From Pycnopodia helianthoides (lineage: Eukaryota > Echinodermata > Asteroidea > Forcipulatida > Asteriidae), in assembly GCA_032158295.1 (NCBI GenBank), contig CM063246.1, forward strand, positions 2,265,371-2,329,370: a stretch of 64,000 nt of DNA, read 5' to 3'. Made by a program: the position numbers and the translations under genes. This document shows, in pieces, positions 52,095-63,938 of this stretch. Numbering within the stretch: position 1 is the first letter of the stretch; each line of letters begins with the position of its first letter. Below the pieces are notes generated by a model that saw only the letters and a list, made by a program, of their open reading frames with translations, searched no databases and was not told the DNA's origin.

Positions 52095-52215
52095 GGGCTC
52101 AATTTCTCAAAGAGCTAAGATAGGTCGTAATTGCGAATCAATCTTAACTGCTAAGCAAAGTGCAATGTCACATTACAAATCACTATGGTAACATTTACAA
52201 CTCATCTTAAAGATG
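52095..52215. repeat. MITE fragment ('CTCAATTTCTCAAAGAGCTA')
   Basis: Shares 'CACTATGGTAACATTTACAA' and 'CTCATCTTAAAGATGAAGC' with the 49310 copy. Confidence 0.5.
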
Positions 52216-53112
52216 AAGCTCAGTGCTTTGTGATGAATCCTCACATTGGCAAAACAATTTTTTTTTGGGGGGGGGGGGGTGTACCATTTGTTCCAGTGCA
52301 CAATGGGGTGACAGGCACTTATGTTTGAATTTAAATATAGGATGTTTTAAACAGAGGTTTTTTAGAATTTCATGTATGCAGCTTGTGATTGTGTTATTGT
52401 TTTTCATATTACATGTATAACCTCAATATTGTTTTTCTTTAATCTCACAAATGATAAGGTTTGCTTGATGAAGGCAAGTTTGAATTTACACCATAGACAT
52501 TGCAGCTCCTTTTTAACTCAATAGCTTTGTTTAACTGCACTTTGTTTTTCGGTTTCATTTTTTTGTTTTTACCAATATTGTATAAAGTAGTACTCCCATA
52601 ATATTTTTGACAAGGATTTTCAAAATGTAATTTATTCAAAACCTATTTTTTCACTTTATACATGTATATGTATATATATTTGTTATGTGAAATAAAAGTC
52701 AGTACTCCCCTTCTACGCAACTATATTATAGCTATTTAAGGTGTTAACATAATTTTTTTAATATAACCTTTTCAAACAAATATTATTCAGACTCTATTGA
52801 TTGCAACTTCACGTTGTATTTTATGTGAAATAGAAGTCAGTACTCGGTACTCGCCTTCCATGTATTTTATAGCTATTTAAGGTGTTTAGTATTCTATTTT
52901 TAATATAACCTTTTCAAACAAATATTATTCAGACTCTTAATTTTTAGATAGACATTGCAGCTTGACATAGATTGTAAGATTGTCTTATTATTTACTCAGT
53001 GTTTTAATTGTGTTTACAGAAGTAAGTTAACATTTTAATGTATAATGTTTTCACTACACGTCGGTAGCATGATTTTGAACTTTTACTACCTAAATGAGCT
53101 TTCATAAATAAA

Positions 53113-54310
53113 ATGTACAACTTGTTGAAGTGAGGTTCTAGCATTCAACCTTGTCATCATATTTTGTTCCATCAGCTCTCTCTACTTTTAATGTGTTTTT
53201 AGCCATGAATATGTTATCAACTTACAACAAGAATACAAGTAAAAACTCTTTAAAATCAAGGCGCGGCCCCGTCTGTAAAAGGTGGTTTTTTCTTCCTTTT
53301 TCCCCCTTTTTTATCTTGAAGCTGAAAATGGGGGTCTTTGAAGCTAGTTATTTGTGAATATTGCGTAAAATGATGGAACGCCATGGTTGGAGTGTATTTC
53401 TTACTGCAAATTGAGTTTTCAGCTTGGACAACTTCAAACCTTGTGTGTTGTTGACTTATAGCACTGTGATTTTAAAAAGTCATGTGTAAGCTGCAGGTAA
53501 TAGAGTTGGCCGACCCAGCCAGTCGTTTTCAGACCGTTTTCAGGCTGAGCTGTTTTATTGTGTTGGGCTCCCCCCCCCCTCCCCAAAGTGTTTCCAATCT
53601 TACTCTGTTGGTATGAACTAATTCCTGACTGTAATGTCATCTTAAAAAAATAAAAAATAATAATAAATTGGGGGGGGGGGTAAGGGTAGACAGTCATACA
53701 GGCATCATTTGGCAAATTATTGAGATTTTTGTGTTTTTCCTGGGAGAGGTCATTAAAACACTAATTTTTTTTCTTTCCGTTAAAATACCAATTCTGCATT
53801 ATTTTTTTTTACAAATAGTGTCATACATGGTTTTCTCAAAGAATTATACATCGGACAAGAACATACAAAATGCATTTCCGTTTCCATGGTCTCTCGTACA
53901 GTGTGTACAAAACGTTGATTAAATTATAAACCGAAGTTTCTTCCAGTTTCTACGAGCAGTTTATGAGCTATGCACCTAAATCTGGCCAAATCTGTATTGA
54001 GGATTATTTTTTAAATATGGCTCCAATTCGTACCATATTTTAAACATCCAGCAGGTTCTAAGTTTATTATTTTTACTACACGTTCCTTTGAATCATCATT
54101 GTAACCTACTTGTCCAGCTACAAGAATTTCATTACGTAACTTATCTACGAATGTATCACAAAGAACTCGCTGACTCGGGAGCCCTGACAAACTCGAGGGA
54201 GCATTCCACTTTGTCATGTAACAGGTGTTTTGTGACTTATTAAGGAACAAAGACGTCTAATCCTATTACATAACTCCAAAAATAATCATTTAACAACAAT
54301 CATAGACTTA
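53113..54310. other. intergenic, no gene seen
   Basis: AT-rich with poly-C and poly-G tracts (53570-53583, 53669-53679). No supported exon. Confidence 0.4.
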
Positions 54311-54324
54311 AAATATTGGATAAA

Positions 54325-54525
54325 ATGCCCCATTTGACTTTAACAGTAGCGTTGATGATGGGTTTATGGGTTGTTTTCCCTAGTCAGAGACGGGAAAGGA
54401 CTGATGCAGCTGTAATTAAGCGGTGGACCAAGACGGGGAACGACTTGCGGCAGACACGGCAGACACGGCAGCCAGCAGCGAGCTCCCGTCCAGCCAAGCT
54501 TCAAGAGGCATTGACTGTTTCCTGA
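54325..54525 (+). CDS. candidate small secreted ORF, unsupported function
   Basis: 67 codons from ATG at 54325: a hydrophobic start (MPHLTLTVALMMGLWVVFPS) like a signal peptide, then a basic region with RR and KR sites and a stop. No family is recognised. A second frame at 54564-54629 (MWYGCVFCLWIWTYIGGRQR) ends exactly at a good donor AAG/GTAAGG in phase 0. The real feature may therefore be a first exon reaching 54629 of a gene to the right, with this ORF in its 5' part. Neither reading has independent support. Confidence 0.25.
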   Translation: MPHLTLTVALMMGLWVVFPSQRRERTDAAVIKRWTKTGNDLRQTRQTRQPAASSRPAKLQEALTVS

Positions 54526-54721
54526 GTAGCAGGAAGAGTGAGCATCTTTGAAGATCTACGAATATGTGGTATGGGTGTGTGTTTTGTCTATGGATCTGGA
54601 CGTACATTGGAGGTCGCCAGAGGATCAAGGTAAGGAAAACTTTGCCGTATATCCGTCCTCCACTTTTTAAGTTCGCTTTCGCGATTCACCTCTTTGATAA
54701 TAGAATATATTGGACTTTATT

Positions 54722-54759
54722 AGCTGTTTCGTAGCGCAGCGCTGCGCTACGAAACAGCT
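54722..54759. repeat. perfect 38-bp palindrome
   Basis: AGCTGTTTCGTAGCGCAGC is followed at once by its reverse complement, with no loop. Confidence 0.92.
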
Positions 54760-54799
54760 CTTGTTTTATTTTCCATCTCTCGAGCAACTGGCAGTAAAT

Positions 54800-57200
54800 A
54801 CAATCTTATAATGTTTGCGCAGACACCATATTCATAAAAAGGGGTTATGCAATTTTTACAAAAGTAGTGTGGAAAAAATAATTTCATGTGTTTTCACATG
54901 GTGAATAAATAAATTGATTTGAAATGAATCTACATAAATCTCCCAAATTTGAGTCATGATAGTTAAAGAACCGGCTGTTACTAAGTTATTAGTTAAAATA
55001 CGCTAGTTAATTAAAATTAATAAACAAAACAAAATAACAAAGTTAATGATAGAGAGCAATAGTGGAGGTCGGATAAGGCAAGTTGACCTTTCAAGATAAA
55101 GACAAGATTGTGAAGACTGCGAACGGTAAGAGAAGTTCTAACTTGTTCTCTTGCAGAGTCCCTCCTCTTGTTTACCCTATCCCCACCCCGATCTTCGACA
55201 ATTGTTGATACTTTCTATGCTTAAATAGCTTTCAAGGGGACTCCGCACCGTTCTGGCATTTCTTGATTTGCAAATTGGTCGAAGCCAATGATGCTTTTAA
55301 GTTAGGAGACTAGTCTTACTGAAAATTTCTGCCAGGGTTGATATTAAAAGTCGTCAGTTGTCATGTCTACTTATAATTGTCATGATTATATTTCAAATAG
55401 CGTAATGTTTATAAAGGAAGAATTGTTCTTCAAAGATGAGTAATATTCTCTCTGGAAATAAAACAAAAATAAAATTAACATTAATAAAATACAGATTGTA
55501 CTGTGGGCACAAAATCCACCGCCATAAGCGTTTAGAATTGATAATTCTTTCAAATATTCCAGTCCAATCACCATTTGTTTGATGACTAATGATTGGGTAG
55601 GACTTAGGAGGATTTAATTGATAATTTAGCACAGCTAAATTATCATTTACATATTCCTAATTATCAGCATTACAGCAAATCTGAATGTAGATATTTTCAA
55701 CGGAGTATTAAGTCTTTGAAAGTTAAACACCAATAAGACAATAAATAACTAATAAACAACATGGCTGAAACCCTTTCTCAATTAAATTAAAGTCAAGGTG
55801 CAATTTGAAAAAAGAGGAAATCCGTAGCAAACTCATTTGTGTTTTTAAGCTGTAGTTTCAAGCTGTACAGCAGCTCATTGCAAATAACTTTTCTAAACCG
55901 CTTATTTGTGGGTGCTGCGAAAAAATAAGTAAATAGAAATGATTAAGTCACAAAAAAGGAAGACTAAAGAAGACCAGAGAGGGGGAAAGGAGCAGATTAT
56001 CCACGGGGAAAGACGCCAGTGGTATGTATGAGTGGTAAGACAGTAAAGGCCTAAAGTATTTAAAGTTTCGGCCTAGAGATAAGACTAACTCTTTGCTCTT
56101 TCAGCAGGTTTAAAGGCTAGAGGTTAAGTAAAAGGTGTGACTGGTGTAGTACTTAGTCTTGGTTATAAGATGCTAAATCTAATTTCCTTTGCGGTGGCAC
56201 ACTACAAGTACTTTCACACTTTAAGGACAGCAAAAACTAGTCCCTAAACTAACGTCTTGAACCAAAACTAATGCTTACACCGTCATCAGTGAATGCTGAA
56301 CTTGAGTAGAAGATTAAGCGTCACCATGTGATGTAAAGTATGAGGGTAAGTGTGAAAAAATATATATTTCCCTCCACAGCCTCTAACCTTTCCTCAACAG
56401 CCTCAAACCGTTATTTCCACAGCTTGTAACCTTTCCGTCCACAGGCTTTAAAATTCTTTTTTGTTTTCCACAGCGTGTAAACTGTTATTGCTAAAAATGA
56501 TGTTGTGGCAGGCAGCTCTATAAACAGAAGACAGCTCTATAAACAGAAGACAGCTCTAGGACAACTTAGATGACATTGTTTCTTAGAGTATTGGGGTTAT
56601 CTCAGGTAATGTGTATGGCTAGTTACCTGACTTTATAGATGTCATCCAAAATTGCTAACTTTCTTCGACTTGTTTTCTGCATAAAGCAGATCATGTTTTC
56701 TTCTTGAAGATGATGAAGTATTTTGCATGCTGAAATCTTCACTGAGCTGAGTTGGAGTCTTACAAAAGATTTGGTAATGCATGGGATAATAATAAGTGAG
56801 TCACTGAGAAAAAAATACCTGAAAAAGCCGCGCGGAGAGGTGCATTTTTGACTTGAATTCTTTATTACTAAATGCAAATTTTAAGTTTAAAATGGTTATT
56901 AATTATCTACGATGTCTATTCGGCCGTAAAAAGGGTAATAGTAAAACTATTGAGAGCATCCTGTAACCGTTCTTTAAGTAGTAAAGACAATTGCCATCAG
57001 TCAAAATACTATTATCATTTGAGGTTCTAGAACAGCAAGCACGAACAACAAGCTAACCACCGAGGTAAAACAAGTTAATAACAATTGTTAACTTGCCTTA
57101 GCAAAATTGTGTTTGTAAAATGCAAACAAATTTGATCCCGCCTGAAACTCTAGAAATAAACTTTTCTTGCAATTTGCCAGATATGTAAATGCATACGGAT
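54800..57200. other. intergenic, no gene seen
   Basis: AT-rich sequence. Small repeats include three ~18-nt GACAGCTCTATAAACAGAA units at 56509-56560 and degenerate 'CCACAGCCTCTAACCTTTCC' repeats at 56375-56480. No supported exon. Confidence 0.4.
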
Positions 57201-57289
57201 AAATTTGTCTGTGCCCTTAAAAATTTTCCTCAGTTCAGCTGTCTTTTTGTGGAGAGTAGACTACAGCCGGACCTATTTGGCTTTGCATT

Positions 57290-57698
57290 GTTGTGGTACA
57301 GGGAGTGGTGACTACAACCTAACCTGTTTGGATGAGCCTTTTTGGAGGATACAGGGAGTGGTGACTACAACCGGACATGTTAGGATGAGCATCTTTGAAG
57401 GGTACAGGGAGTGGTGACTACAACCGAACCTGTTCGAATGAGCATCGCGATTGAACGATACAGTGAGTGTCGACTGCAACCGGATGAGCATCATTGCGGG
57501 TACAGGGAGTAGTGACCACAACCGGACTTGTTTAGATGAGCCATTTTGGAGTATACAGAGAGTAGTGACTACAACCGGACCTTTTTGGAGGAGCATCGTT
57601 GGAGGGTACTGGGGTGGGGACTACAACCGGACTTGTTTGGATGAGCCATTTTGGAGTATACAGAGAGTAGTGACTACAACCGGACCTTTTTGTAAGGA
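57290..57698 (+). repeat. minisatellite, ~53 bp unit (left part)
   Basis: About eight units of 'GTGGTGACTACAACCGGACC' followed by 'TGTTTGGATGAGCAT-TTTGGAGG'. The same array resumes at 61961-62115, so the element between them inserted into it. Confidence 0.9.
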
Positions 57699-57771
57699 GC
57701 CCCAGCTAACAGTTTGACGTTTTCTCAACGTTGTAATGAAGTCAGACTTTGGTGTAAGTAACGTTATTAAT

Positions 57772-58050
57772 ATAACGTTGTAGCTACGGAACTTTGTCGA
57801 CTCCCCTATACGTCTTCCGTACGTAATGACGCAACGTAACAACCACGTTGTTGGTACGTTTAAGACACGTTTCCAGTGACCTTATTACAACTTATATTTA
57901 ACGTTGCAACAACGTTCTCAGAGCGTGTTTGTTTGGTTGTTATATAGTTATCTAAGTAACGTTGTAGCAACGAATCTTTGTCGACTCCCCTGTACGTCTT
58001 TAGAACGTAATGATGCAACGAAACAACGACGTTGTTGGCACGTATACACA
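57772..58050. repeat. subterminal ACGTTG-rich repeat, 184-bp unit
   Basis: 'TAACGTTGTAGCTACGGAAC' and 'TTTGTCGACTCCCCTATACG' at 57772-57815 recur 184 nt later with few changes. Confidence 0.8.
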
Positions 58051-58769
58051 ACGTTGCAATGTTGTAAATAATCAATTAAAAAGAATGTTACAACAATGTA
58101 TTTTTTTCAGTACCGTGAACGTTGTCACAACGTCAGCCCTATCTTATTTATTGATTGCTATATCGATTAATCATACAATAATTTCATGAATAATTTTGTT
58201 AAGTGATATGTCAACATGATCAATGAATTACTTTTACAAACTTACCATGGTAGGTCCCTACTACGCGTTGTCGTAACCGGACTTCACTGTACCTGTATAC
58301 TATACATCGTACAGCATGTACTATATATACAGACCAATTTCCTGACTTTTGCAATCACGGGGGTATATATTTTTGTAATTGTTTCCATTTAATTAATATT
58401 TCTGAACTAAAATTACATGTTTAGTTACTGAATTATATTTATCCATATTTTCCTCTGTTAGTTTAGACAAGTACAGAAGAAACCAGTACACCTAGTTCAA
58501 AAATTTGGCAAATTTCGTGAAATTGTTTGTATGTATTGTACAACTTCTAAGCCCAATCTACAAATTTGCATATGTGATATTTACGTTGTCATGACGTTGT
58601 CAAATTAATTTTTACTAGACATGCAGCATTCCGCACGCTGGTCAATGCGGCAGGTTGAGCGGAAACGTATGTCTTTCTTTTTTCTTCAAAACTGAAACAA
58701 AACATACTTAGTGGTACACTAAAGTACTTCAAAATTTGAAAGTGTCTTTGAAATTTAGGAACAAATTTG

Positions 58770-60800
58770 GTTTTAGAGGAAGTTTTTAGCTGGGAACAAA
58801 ACGGCCTAAGTGTGGATAGAAAATCCTATCAAGGGTAAATGTTTCTCTAGACGATTCTAAGTACGGCTTAGAATGCCGCTGTACAGGTGGTTGGGGGGGG
58901 GGGGTGCGAAGAATCGAATCTCTCCCCCAGACCGGTGCACTGCTGCTTGACACAATAAGCTCAATTAAATGCAATTAATGATTAGTATTAACTGTTCAGA
59001 TTGATCATTAAATGCCAATGTGATAGCAAGGCCGCTCCTCAAGTGCCTATTTTATTTATGACAACCGATATTCAAAACTAAATTTAGAACAAACATTGTT
59101 TGCGATGTCAAACATTAGGCCTACCAATAGTTGTTAGCTTATAAATGTCCTCCAAAACCATCCCAACGAGCTGCTTGAACTATTCAACACAATAGTTTTA
59201 GAAAAAGTTTTTAGCGGGTGAACAAACGGCCTAAGTAATATAGAAAATCCTATCAAGGGCAAATGTTTCTGTATAGAAGATTCTATCTACAGCTTGGAAT
59301 GCCGCTGTACAGGTAGTGGGGGGGGGGGGGGGTAGACTCAAATCTCTCCCTAGACCGTCGCACTGCTGCTTGACATAATAAAGTCAATTAAATGCAATTA
59401 ATGGTTTGTTCAGATTGATAATTAAATGCCTATTTGATAGGGAGGCCGCTCCTCAAGTGCCTATTCTATTGATGACAACCGATATAAAAAACTAAATTGA
59501 GAACAAACATTGTTCGTGATGACAAACATTAGGCCTACCAATGTTGTTAGCTAATAAATGTCCTCCGAAACCATCCCAACGATCTGCTTGAACTATTTAA
59601 CACAATGGTTTTAGAGGAAGTTTTTAGTGGGGGACAAAACGGCCTAAGTGAGAATAGAAAATCCTATCAAGGGTAAATGTTTCTCTAGAAGATTCTATGT
59701 ACGGCTTGGAATGCCGCTGTACAGGTGGTGGTGGTGGTGGTGGTGGGGAGAGGGGGTAGAATCGAATCTCACCCCTCACCAGCGCACTGCTGCTTGACAC
59801 AATAAGCTCAATTAAATGCAATTAATGATTAGTATTAACTGTTCAGATTGATCATTAAATGCCAATGATAGCAAGGCCGCTCCTCAAGTGCCTATTTTAT
59901 TTATGACAACCGATATTCAAAACTAAATTTAGAACAAACATTGTTTGCGATGTCAAACATTAGGCCTACCAATAGTTGTTAGCTAATAAATGTCCTCCAA
60001 AACCATCCCAACGAGCTGCTTGAAATATTCAACACAATAGTTTTAGAAAAAGTTTTTAGCGGGTGAACAAACGGCCTAAGTAAAATAGAAAATCCTATCA
60101 AGGGTAAATGTTTCTCTAGAAGATTCTATGTACGGCTTGGAATGCCGCTGTACAGGTGGTGGTGGTGGTGGTGGGGGGTAGACTCAAATCTCTCCCTAGA
60201 CCGTCGCACTGCTGCTTGACATAATAAAGTCAATTAAATGCAATTAATGGTTTGTTCAGATTGATAATTAAATGCCTATTTGATAGGGAGGCCGCTCCTC
60301 AAGTGCCTATTCTATTGATGACAACCGATATAAAAAAATAAATTGCGAACAAACATTGTTCGTGATGACAAACATTAGGCCTACCAATGTTGTTAGCTAA
60401 TAAATGTCCTCCGAAACCATCCCAACGATCTGCTTGAACTATTTAACACAATGGTTTTAGAGGAAGTTTTTAGTGGGGGACAAAACGGCCTAAGTGAGGA
60501 TAGAAAATCCTATCAAGGGTAAATGTTTCTCTAGAAGATTCTATCTACAGCTTGGAATGCCGCTGTACAGGTGGTGGTGGTGGTGGGGGGGGGGGTAGAA
60601 TCGAATCTCACCCCTTACCAGCGCACTGCTGCTTGACACAATAAGCTCAATTAAATGCAATTAATGATTAGTACTGTTCAGATTCATCATTAAATGAAAA
60701 TCTGATAGAAATGCCGCTCCTCAAGTGCCTAATTTATGACAACCGATATTAATAAAAAACTAAATTGAGAACAAAAACATGTTTGCGATGTCAAACATTA
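58770..60800. repeat. dimeric satellite, five ~420-bp monomers (A-B-A-B-A)
   Basis: The block 'ACGGCCTAAG' lies near 58801, 59227, 59639, 60071 and 60485. Monomers 1, 3 and 5 share 'GACACAATAAGCTCAATTAA'; monomers 2 and 4 share 'GACATAATAAAGTCAATTAA'. Like types are about 840 nt apart. Each monomer has a variable (GGT)n or poly-G tract. Confidence 0.9.
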
Positions 60801-61144
60801 GGCCTACCATGTCCTCCAAAACCATTCAAACGAGCTGCTTGAACTATTCAACAAAATGGTCTAAACATCGCCAATACAAACTAAAATACAACGCCAAACG
60901 ATATCATAGTCAAAACATAAATACTATTATTTGTACGTTGTAATTAAACTAAAATACAATATGTCACAGCGTGATGGTAAAAACAAAGATACTACGTTGT
61001 GATAAATCTACAAGATGATAGTTACAATATGCGTTTGAAGATTAAGACAACGGGCTGTCACAACAGTAGGCTACTTTTGTGTGCAAAACCAAAATACAAC
61101 GACAAGACAACATACAGCCGAAACTTAAATATTACGTTTTAATG

Positions 61145-61770
61145 TTACCAAAATACATTGTGTAGACAACGTGACTGTCACAACTTAAATGCTACGTTTT
61201 ATAACACCAAAATATAACGTCAAGACAACGTGACCGCCGCGATTTAAATATGACGTTTTGATAAAACCAAAATACAATGTGCAGACAACGTGCTCTTCAC
61301 AACATAATTGCTACGTTTTAATGTTACCAAAAAACAACGTGTAAACAACGTTACTGCCACAACTTAAATGCTACGTTATAATAATACTAAAATACAACGT
61401 CAAGACATTGTGACCGCCGCGATTTAATTATAACGTTTTGATAAAACCAAAATGCAACGTGCAGACAACATGCTAGTCACAACATAATTGCTACATTTTA
61501 ATGTTACCAAATTACAACGTGTAGACAACGTGACTGCCACAACTTAAATGCTACGTTATAATAATACCAAAATACAACGTCAAGACAACGTGACCGCCGC
61601 GAATTAATTGTGACGTTTTGATAAAACCACAATGCAACGTGCAGACAACGTGCTTGTCGCAACAAAATTACTACGTTTTGTTGAGACCAAAATATGACTT
61701 ATCGACAACGTTGTTGCCTTAACTTAAATACCACGTTGTAATAATACCAAAATACAATGTTGTGAACACG
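61145..61770. repeat. satellite, ~181-bp unit built of three ~60-bp subunits
   Basis: Units start near 61145, 61328, 61507 and 61688 ('CCAAAATACAACGTGTAGAC'). Within each, 'ACAACGT-NAGACAACGTG' recurs about every 60 nt. Confidence 0.88.
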
Positions 61771-61960
61771 TTAGGTATAAAACCTTTCGGTAACGTTGCA
61801 TAGATTACCAACATGCAACCAATGTACAACATTGGTTGTAGATCATGTTAAGTTCTGACGTTCTTGCAACGTAGTCAAAACGTTGTCATCCCATCGACCA
61901 AATTGCCACCTTATCACAACGTTGTGCAACGTTGTAACAACGTATTGTGTTAGCTGGGGC

Positions 61961-62115
61961 ATCGTTGGAGGGTCTGGGGTGGTGACTATACAACCGGACT
62001 TGTTTGGATGAGCATTTTTTTGGAGGAGAATCGTTTGAGAGCACAGGGAGCGGTGACTACAACCTGACCTGTTTGGATTCATGAGCATCATTTGATGGCA
62101 CAGGGAGTGGTTTTA
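61961..62115 (+). repeat. minisatellite, ~53 bp unit (right part)
   Basis: Continuation of the 57290-57698 array after the inserted element. Confidence 0.88.
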
Positions 62116-62720
62116 ATTTAATATTGGCGTCTGTTTGGTTAAAGAGAAAGGGTTTAATTAATGTGTATTATTAATTTAAACTTATTTATCTTTTTATAAC
62201 CCATTGTTGTTTTGTGCTAGTGAACTTCTGAACTTTCATTCATAAAAACTGTTCAGGTCTAGACGAAAAATTAAAAACTGTCAATCATCATAGATGTGTC
62301 TGACTCTATAAAATGACCACTTACAAAAATAGTGCAAAAACCATAATATAGTAAAATCATGTTTACCACCAAGTGATTAAATGTATGCTATTTCAATGGT
62401 GAATATTTGAATTGAATCTACGGGCAACTTTCCGTGTATAGTTTTTCTCAGGATCTTTTGCTGGAATGTCCTTTTCACTACAAATGGATGTTTGCATCAA
62501 ATTATATAAAAGTAAAACCAGATGGAGAACAAAATCAAACAATTGCCTGATACTATTACTAATCAGTACATTATTTCCGTTTAATATTTTCAAGTGTAAA
62601 GCGTGCATGTAGTATTATACGAAGGTAACTTTATATTTATTGTGAATTCACTGAAAAAAGGAATTACAGTACAGGAACTTCGTGCAAACATTGTCAGTAA
62701 CGGAGATCAGCAACATTTCA
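62116..62720. other. intergenic, no gene seen
   Basis: AT-rich, no supported feature. Confidence 0.4.
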
Positions 62721-62865
62721 CCCGTCGAGTTGTCTGACCCGTCGACAATATTGTCTTGGCGCTCCGTCGAGCTGTCTCACTGTCGAGTTGTCTGACCCGT
62801 CGAGTTGTTCGACCCGTCGAGTTGTCCGATCCGTCGAGTTGTCCGCCGGACGAGTTGTCTGAACT
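62721..62865 (+). repeat. minisatellite, 18-bp unit, about 7 copies
   Basis: Unit GTCGAGTTGTCTGACCC with variants, strongest at 62780-62850. Confidence 0.88.
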
Positions 62866-63084
62866 CCCTCACCTCGCCCCTGGATTCTAGAATTGGTTCA
62901 TTAAAATGTGCTCGAATCCAGCACATCCACGGTGGCCGATCCACTCTACGCGCCCGCTCAAGTATGGTAACCCGCAAAAGAGGCCTAAGTCAAAGACTAA
63001 AGAGCAACTGGTCCCCTCTCATTCTTCTTTGATCTAGTGATAACCATGTGTCTAACCATGGAGGTAGGAATAGCCTTTTTGAGG

Positions 63085-63195
63085 TATGGTAGTCGCTATA
63101 GGAGTGCAGAGTTTGGTTTGGGTGTATACAGACAAATTTACCCAAACCTAATATTGTCATAGTATTGTGTCCACCATATCTCAAAATGGCTTATG
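63085..63195 (-). repeat. dispersed repeat, inverse copy of 20305-20400
   Basis: 'TATGGTGGACACAATACTAT' and 'TTAGGTTTGGGTAAATTTG' on the minus strand match the 20305 copy. Confidence 0.65.
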
Positions 63196-63474
63196 CAGTT
63201 TAGGGTGACGTAATTTTGAAATGGAATCACGTCGAAATACTTATATTTTCACACGCGCGTACACCATCACATGATATAGCCTTGACCAAGGCGTTGGAGA
63301 TTAATCTGGTCTTCATTTATTTATTTGTTTTACTTGCGCCGCACAACGGCCGCCAGAGCTAGCGTGCCTTGTTTGCGTGTCACTGCACTGCATGCACTAG
63401 TATTGTCAGTACAGTATTGTCACGCTATGCGCCCGCTCTGTGTGTGCGTACGTCTATGCTGCGTGTGACTAACT

Positions 63475-63685
63475 GACGGCCTCCGCATGCGGAAAGTAAT
63501 ACGAGTGCGGATGACCTGCGCACAGTAGCAATACGGGCGTCGCGTCGTCGTGCTATGTGTGATACACGCACAGTGCTATGTATAGGCAACGGGTGGGTTT
63601 TACGCATAGAGCTATATAATATATAGCTCTATGGTTTTACGGCGTCTTTTTCGGAGTGAAACTGAAAACTGCGAGTAGCCTATAC
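63475..63685 (+). repeat. dispersed repeat, second copy of the 10342-10815 family
   Basis: 'GGCCTCCGCATGCGGAAAGT' through 'GGCGTCTTTTTCGGAGTGAA' matches 10640-10800. A 29-nt palindrome (CATAGAGCTATAT-AAT-ATATAGCTCTATG, 63605-63633) occurs in this copy only. Confidence 0.65.
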
Positions 63686-63862
63686 ATCACACATGGAGGA
63701 AGGAAATAAGCGCCCTCAAGCGCCATACAAGCGCTCAGAATTTGTAAACAAGCGTTCACGTAAAGTCACGAAAGAAGTCAAACAAAGTAGTGTTTGTTTT
63801 CTTTCAGTTTGTGGGTCGGTGCTGTCTTGTATTTGTAGGTAACTCTCCCTTTGAAACTTATC

Positions 63863-63938
63863 ATGTTTGCAACGATGGAATGTTTGTGGAGTAGTAGCGC
63901 TCTTCTTTTGATCATCATCGGACATTCACATGGACGAG
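63863..63938 (+). CDS. first coding exon (signal peptide) of a gene leaving the window
   Basis: ATG at 63863 followed by 25 codons and one base: MFATMECLWSSSALLLIIIG then HSHGR, ending G/GTTAGT. The hydrophobic core and polar tail look like a secretory signal peptide. The donor is phase 1, the same phase as the signal-peptide exons of the two SRCR genes. It may start another extracellular-domain gene, perhaps a third SRCR gene, but its next exon is outside the window. Confidence 0.55.

Larger units (their letters stand above)
51406..53112 (+). other. probable 3' UTR and downstream region of right SRCR gene
   Basis: AT-rich sequence. AATAAA occurs at 52691-52696 and 53107-53112, either of which could end the transcript. 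Two ~100-nt blocks (52680-52800 and 52820-52940: 'TTATGTGAAATA-AAGTCAGT' to 'AACAAATATTATTCAGACTC') are tandem copies. No further gene is seen. Confidence 0.5.
57699..61960. mobile_element. 4.26 kb inverted-terminal-repeat element carrying satellite arrays
   Basis: The ends are 13-bp inverted repeats, GCCCCAGCTAACA (57699-57711) and its complement (61948-61960), inserted in a minisatellite that continues on both sides. No protein frame is seen. Inside are two ~184-bp ACGTTG-rich units next to the left end, a dimeric ~420-bp satellite in the middle and ~181-bp ACGT-rich units at the right. The target duplication is unresolved (at most the dinucleotide GC), so the superfamily cannot be named. 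Confidence 0.75.
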
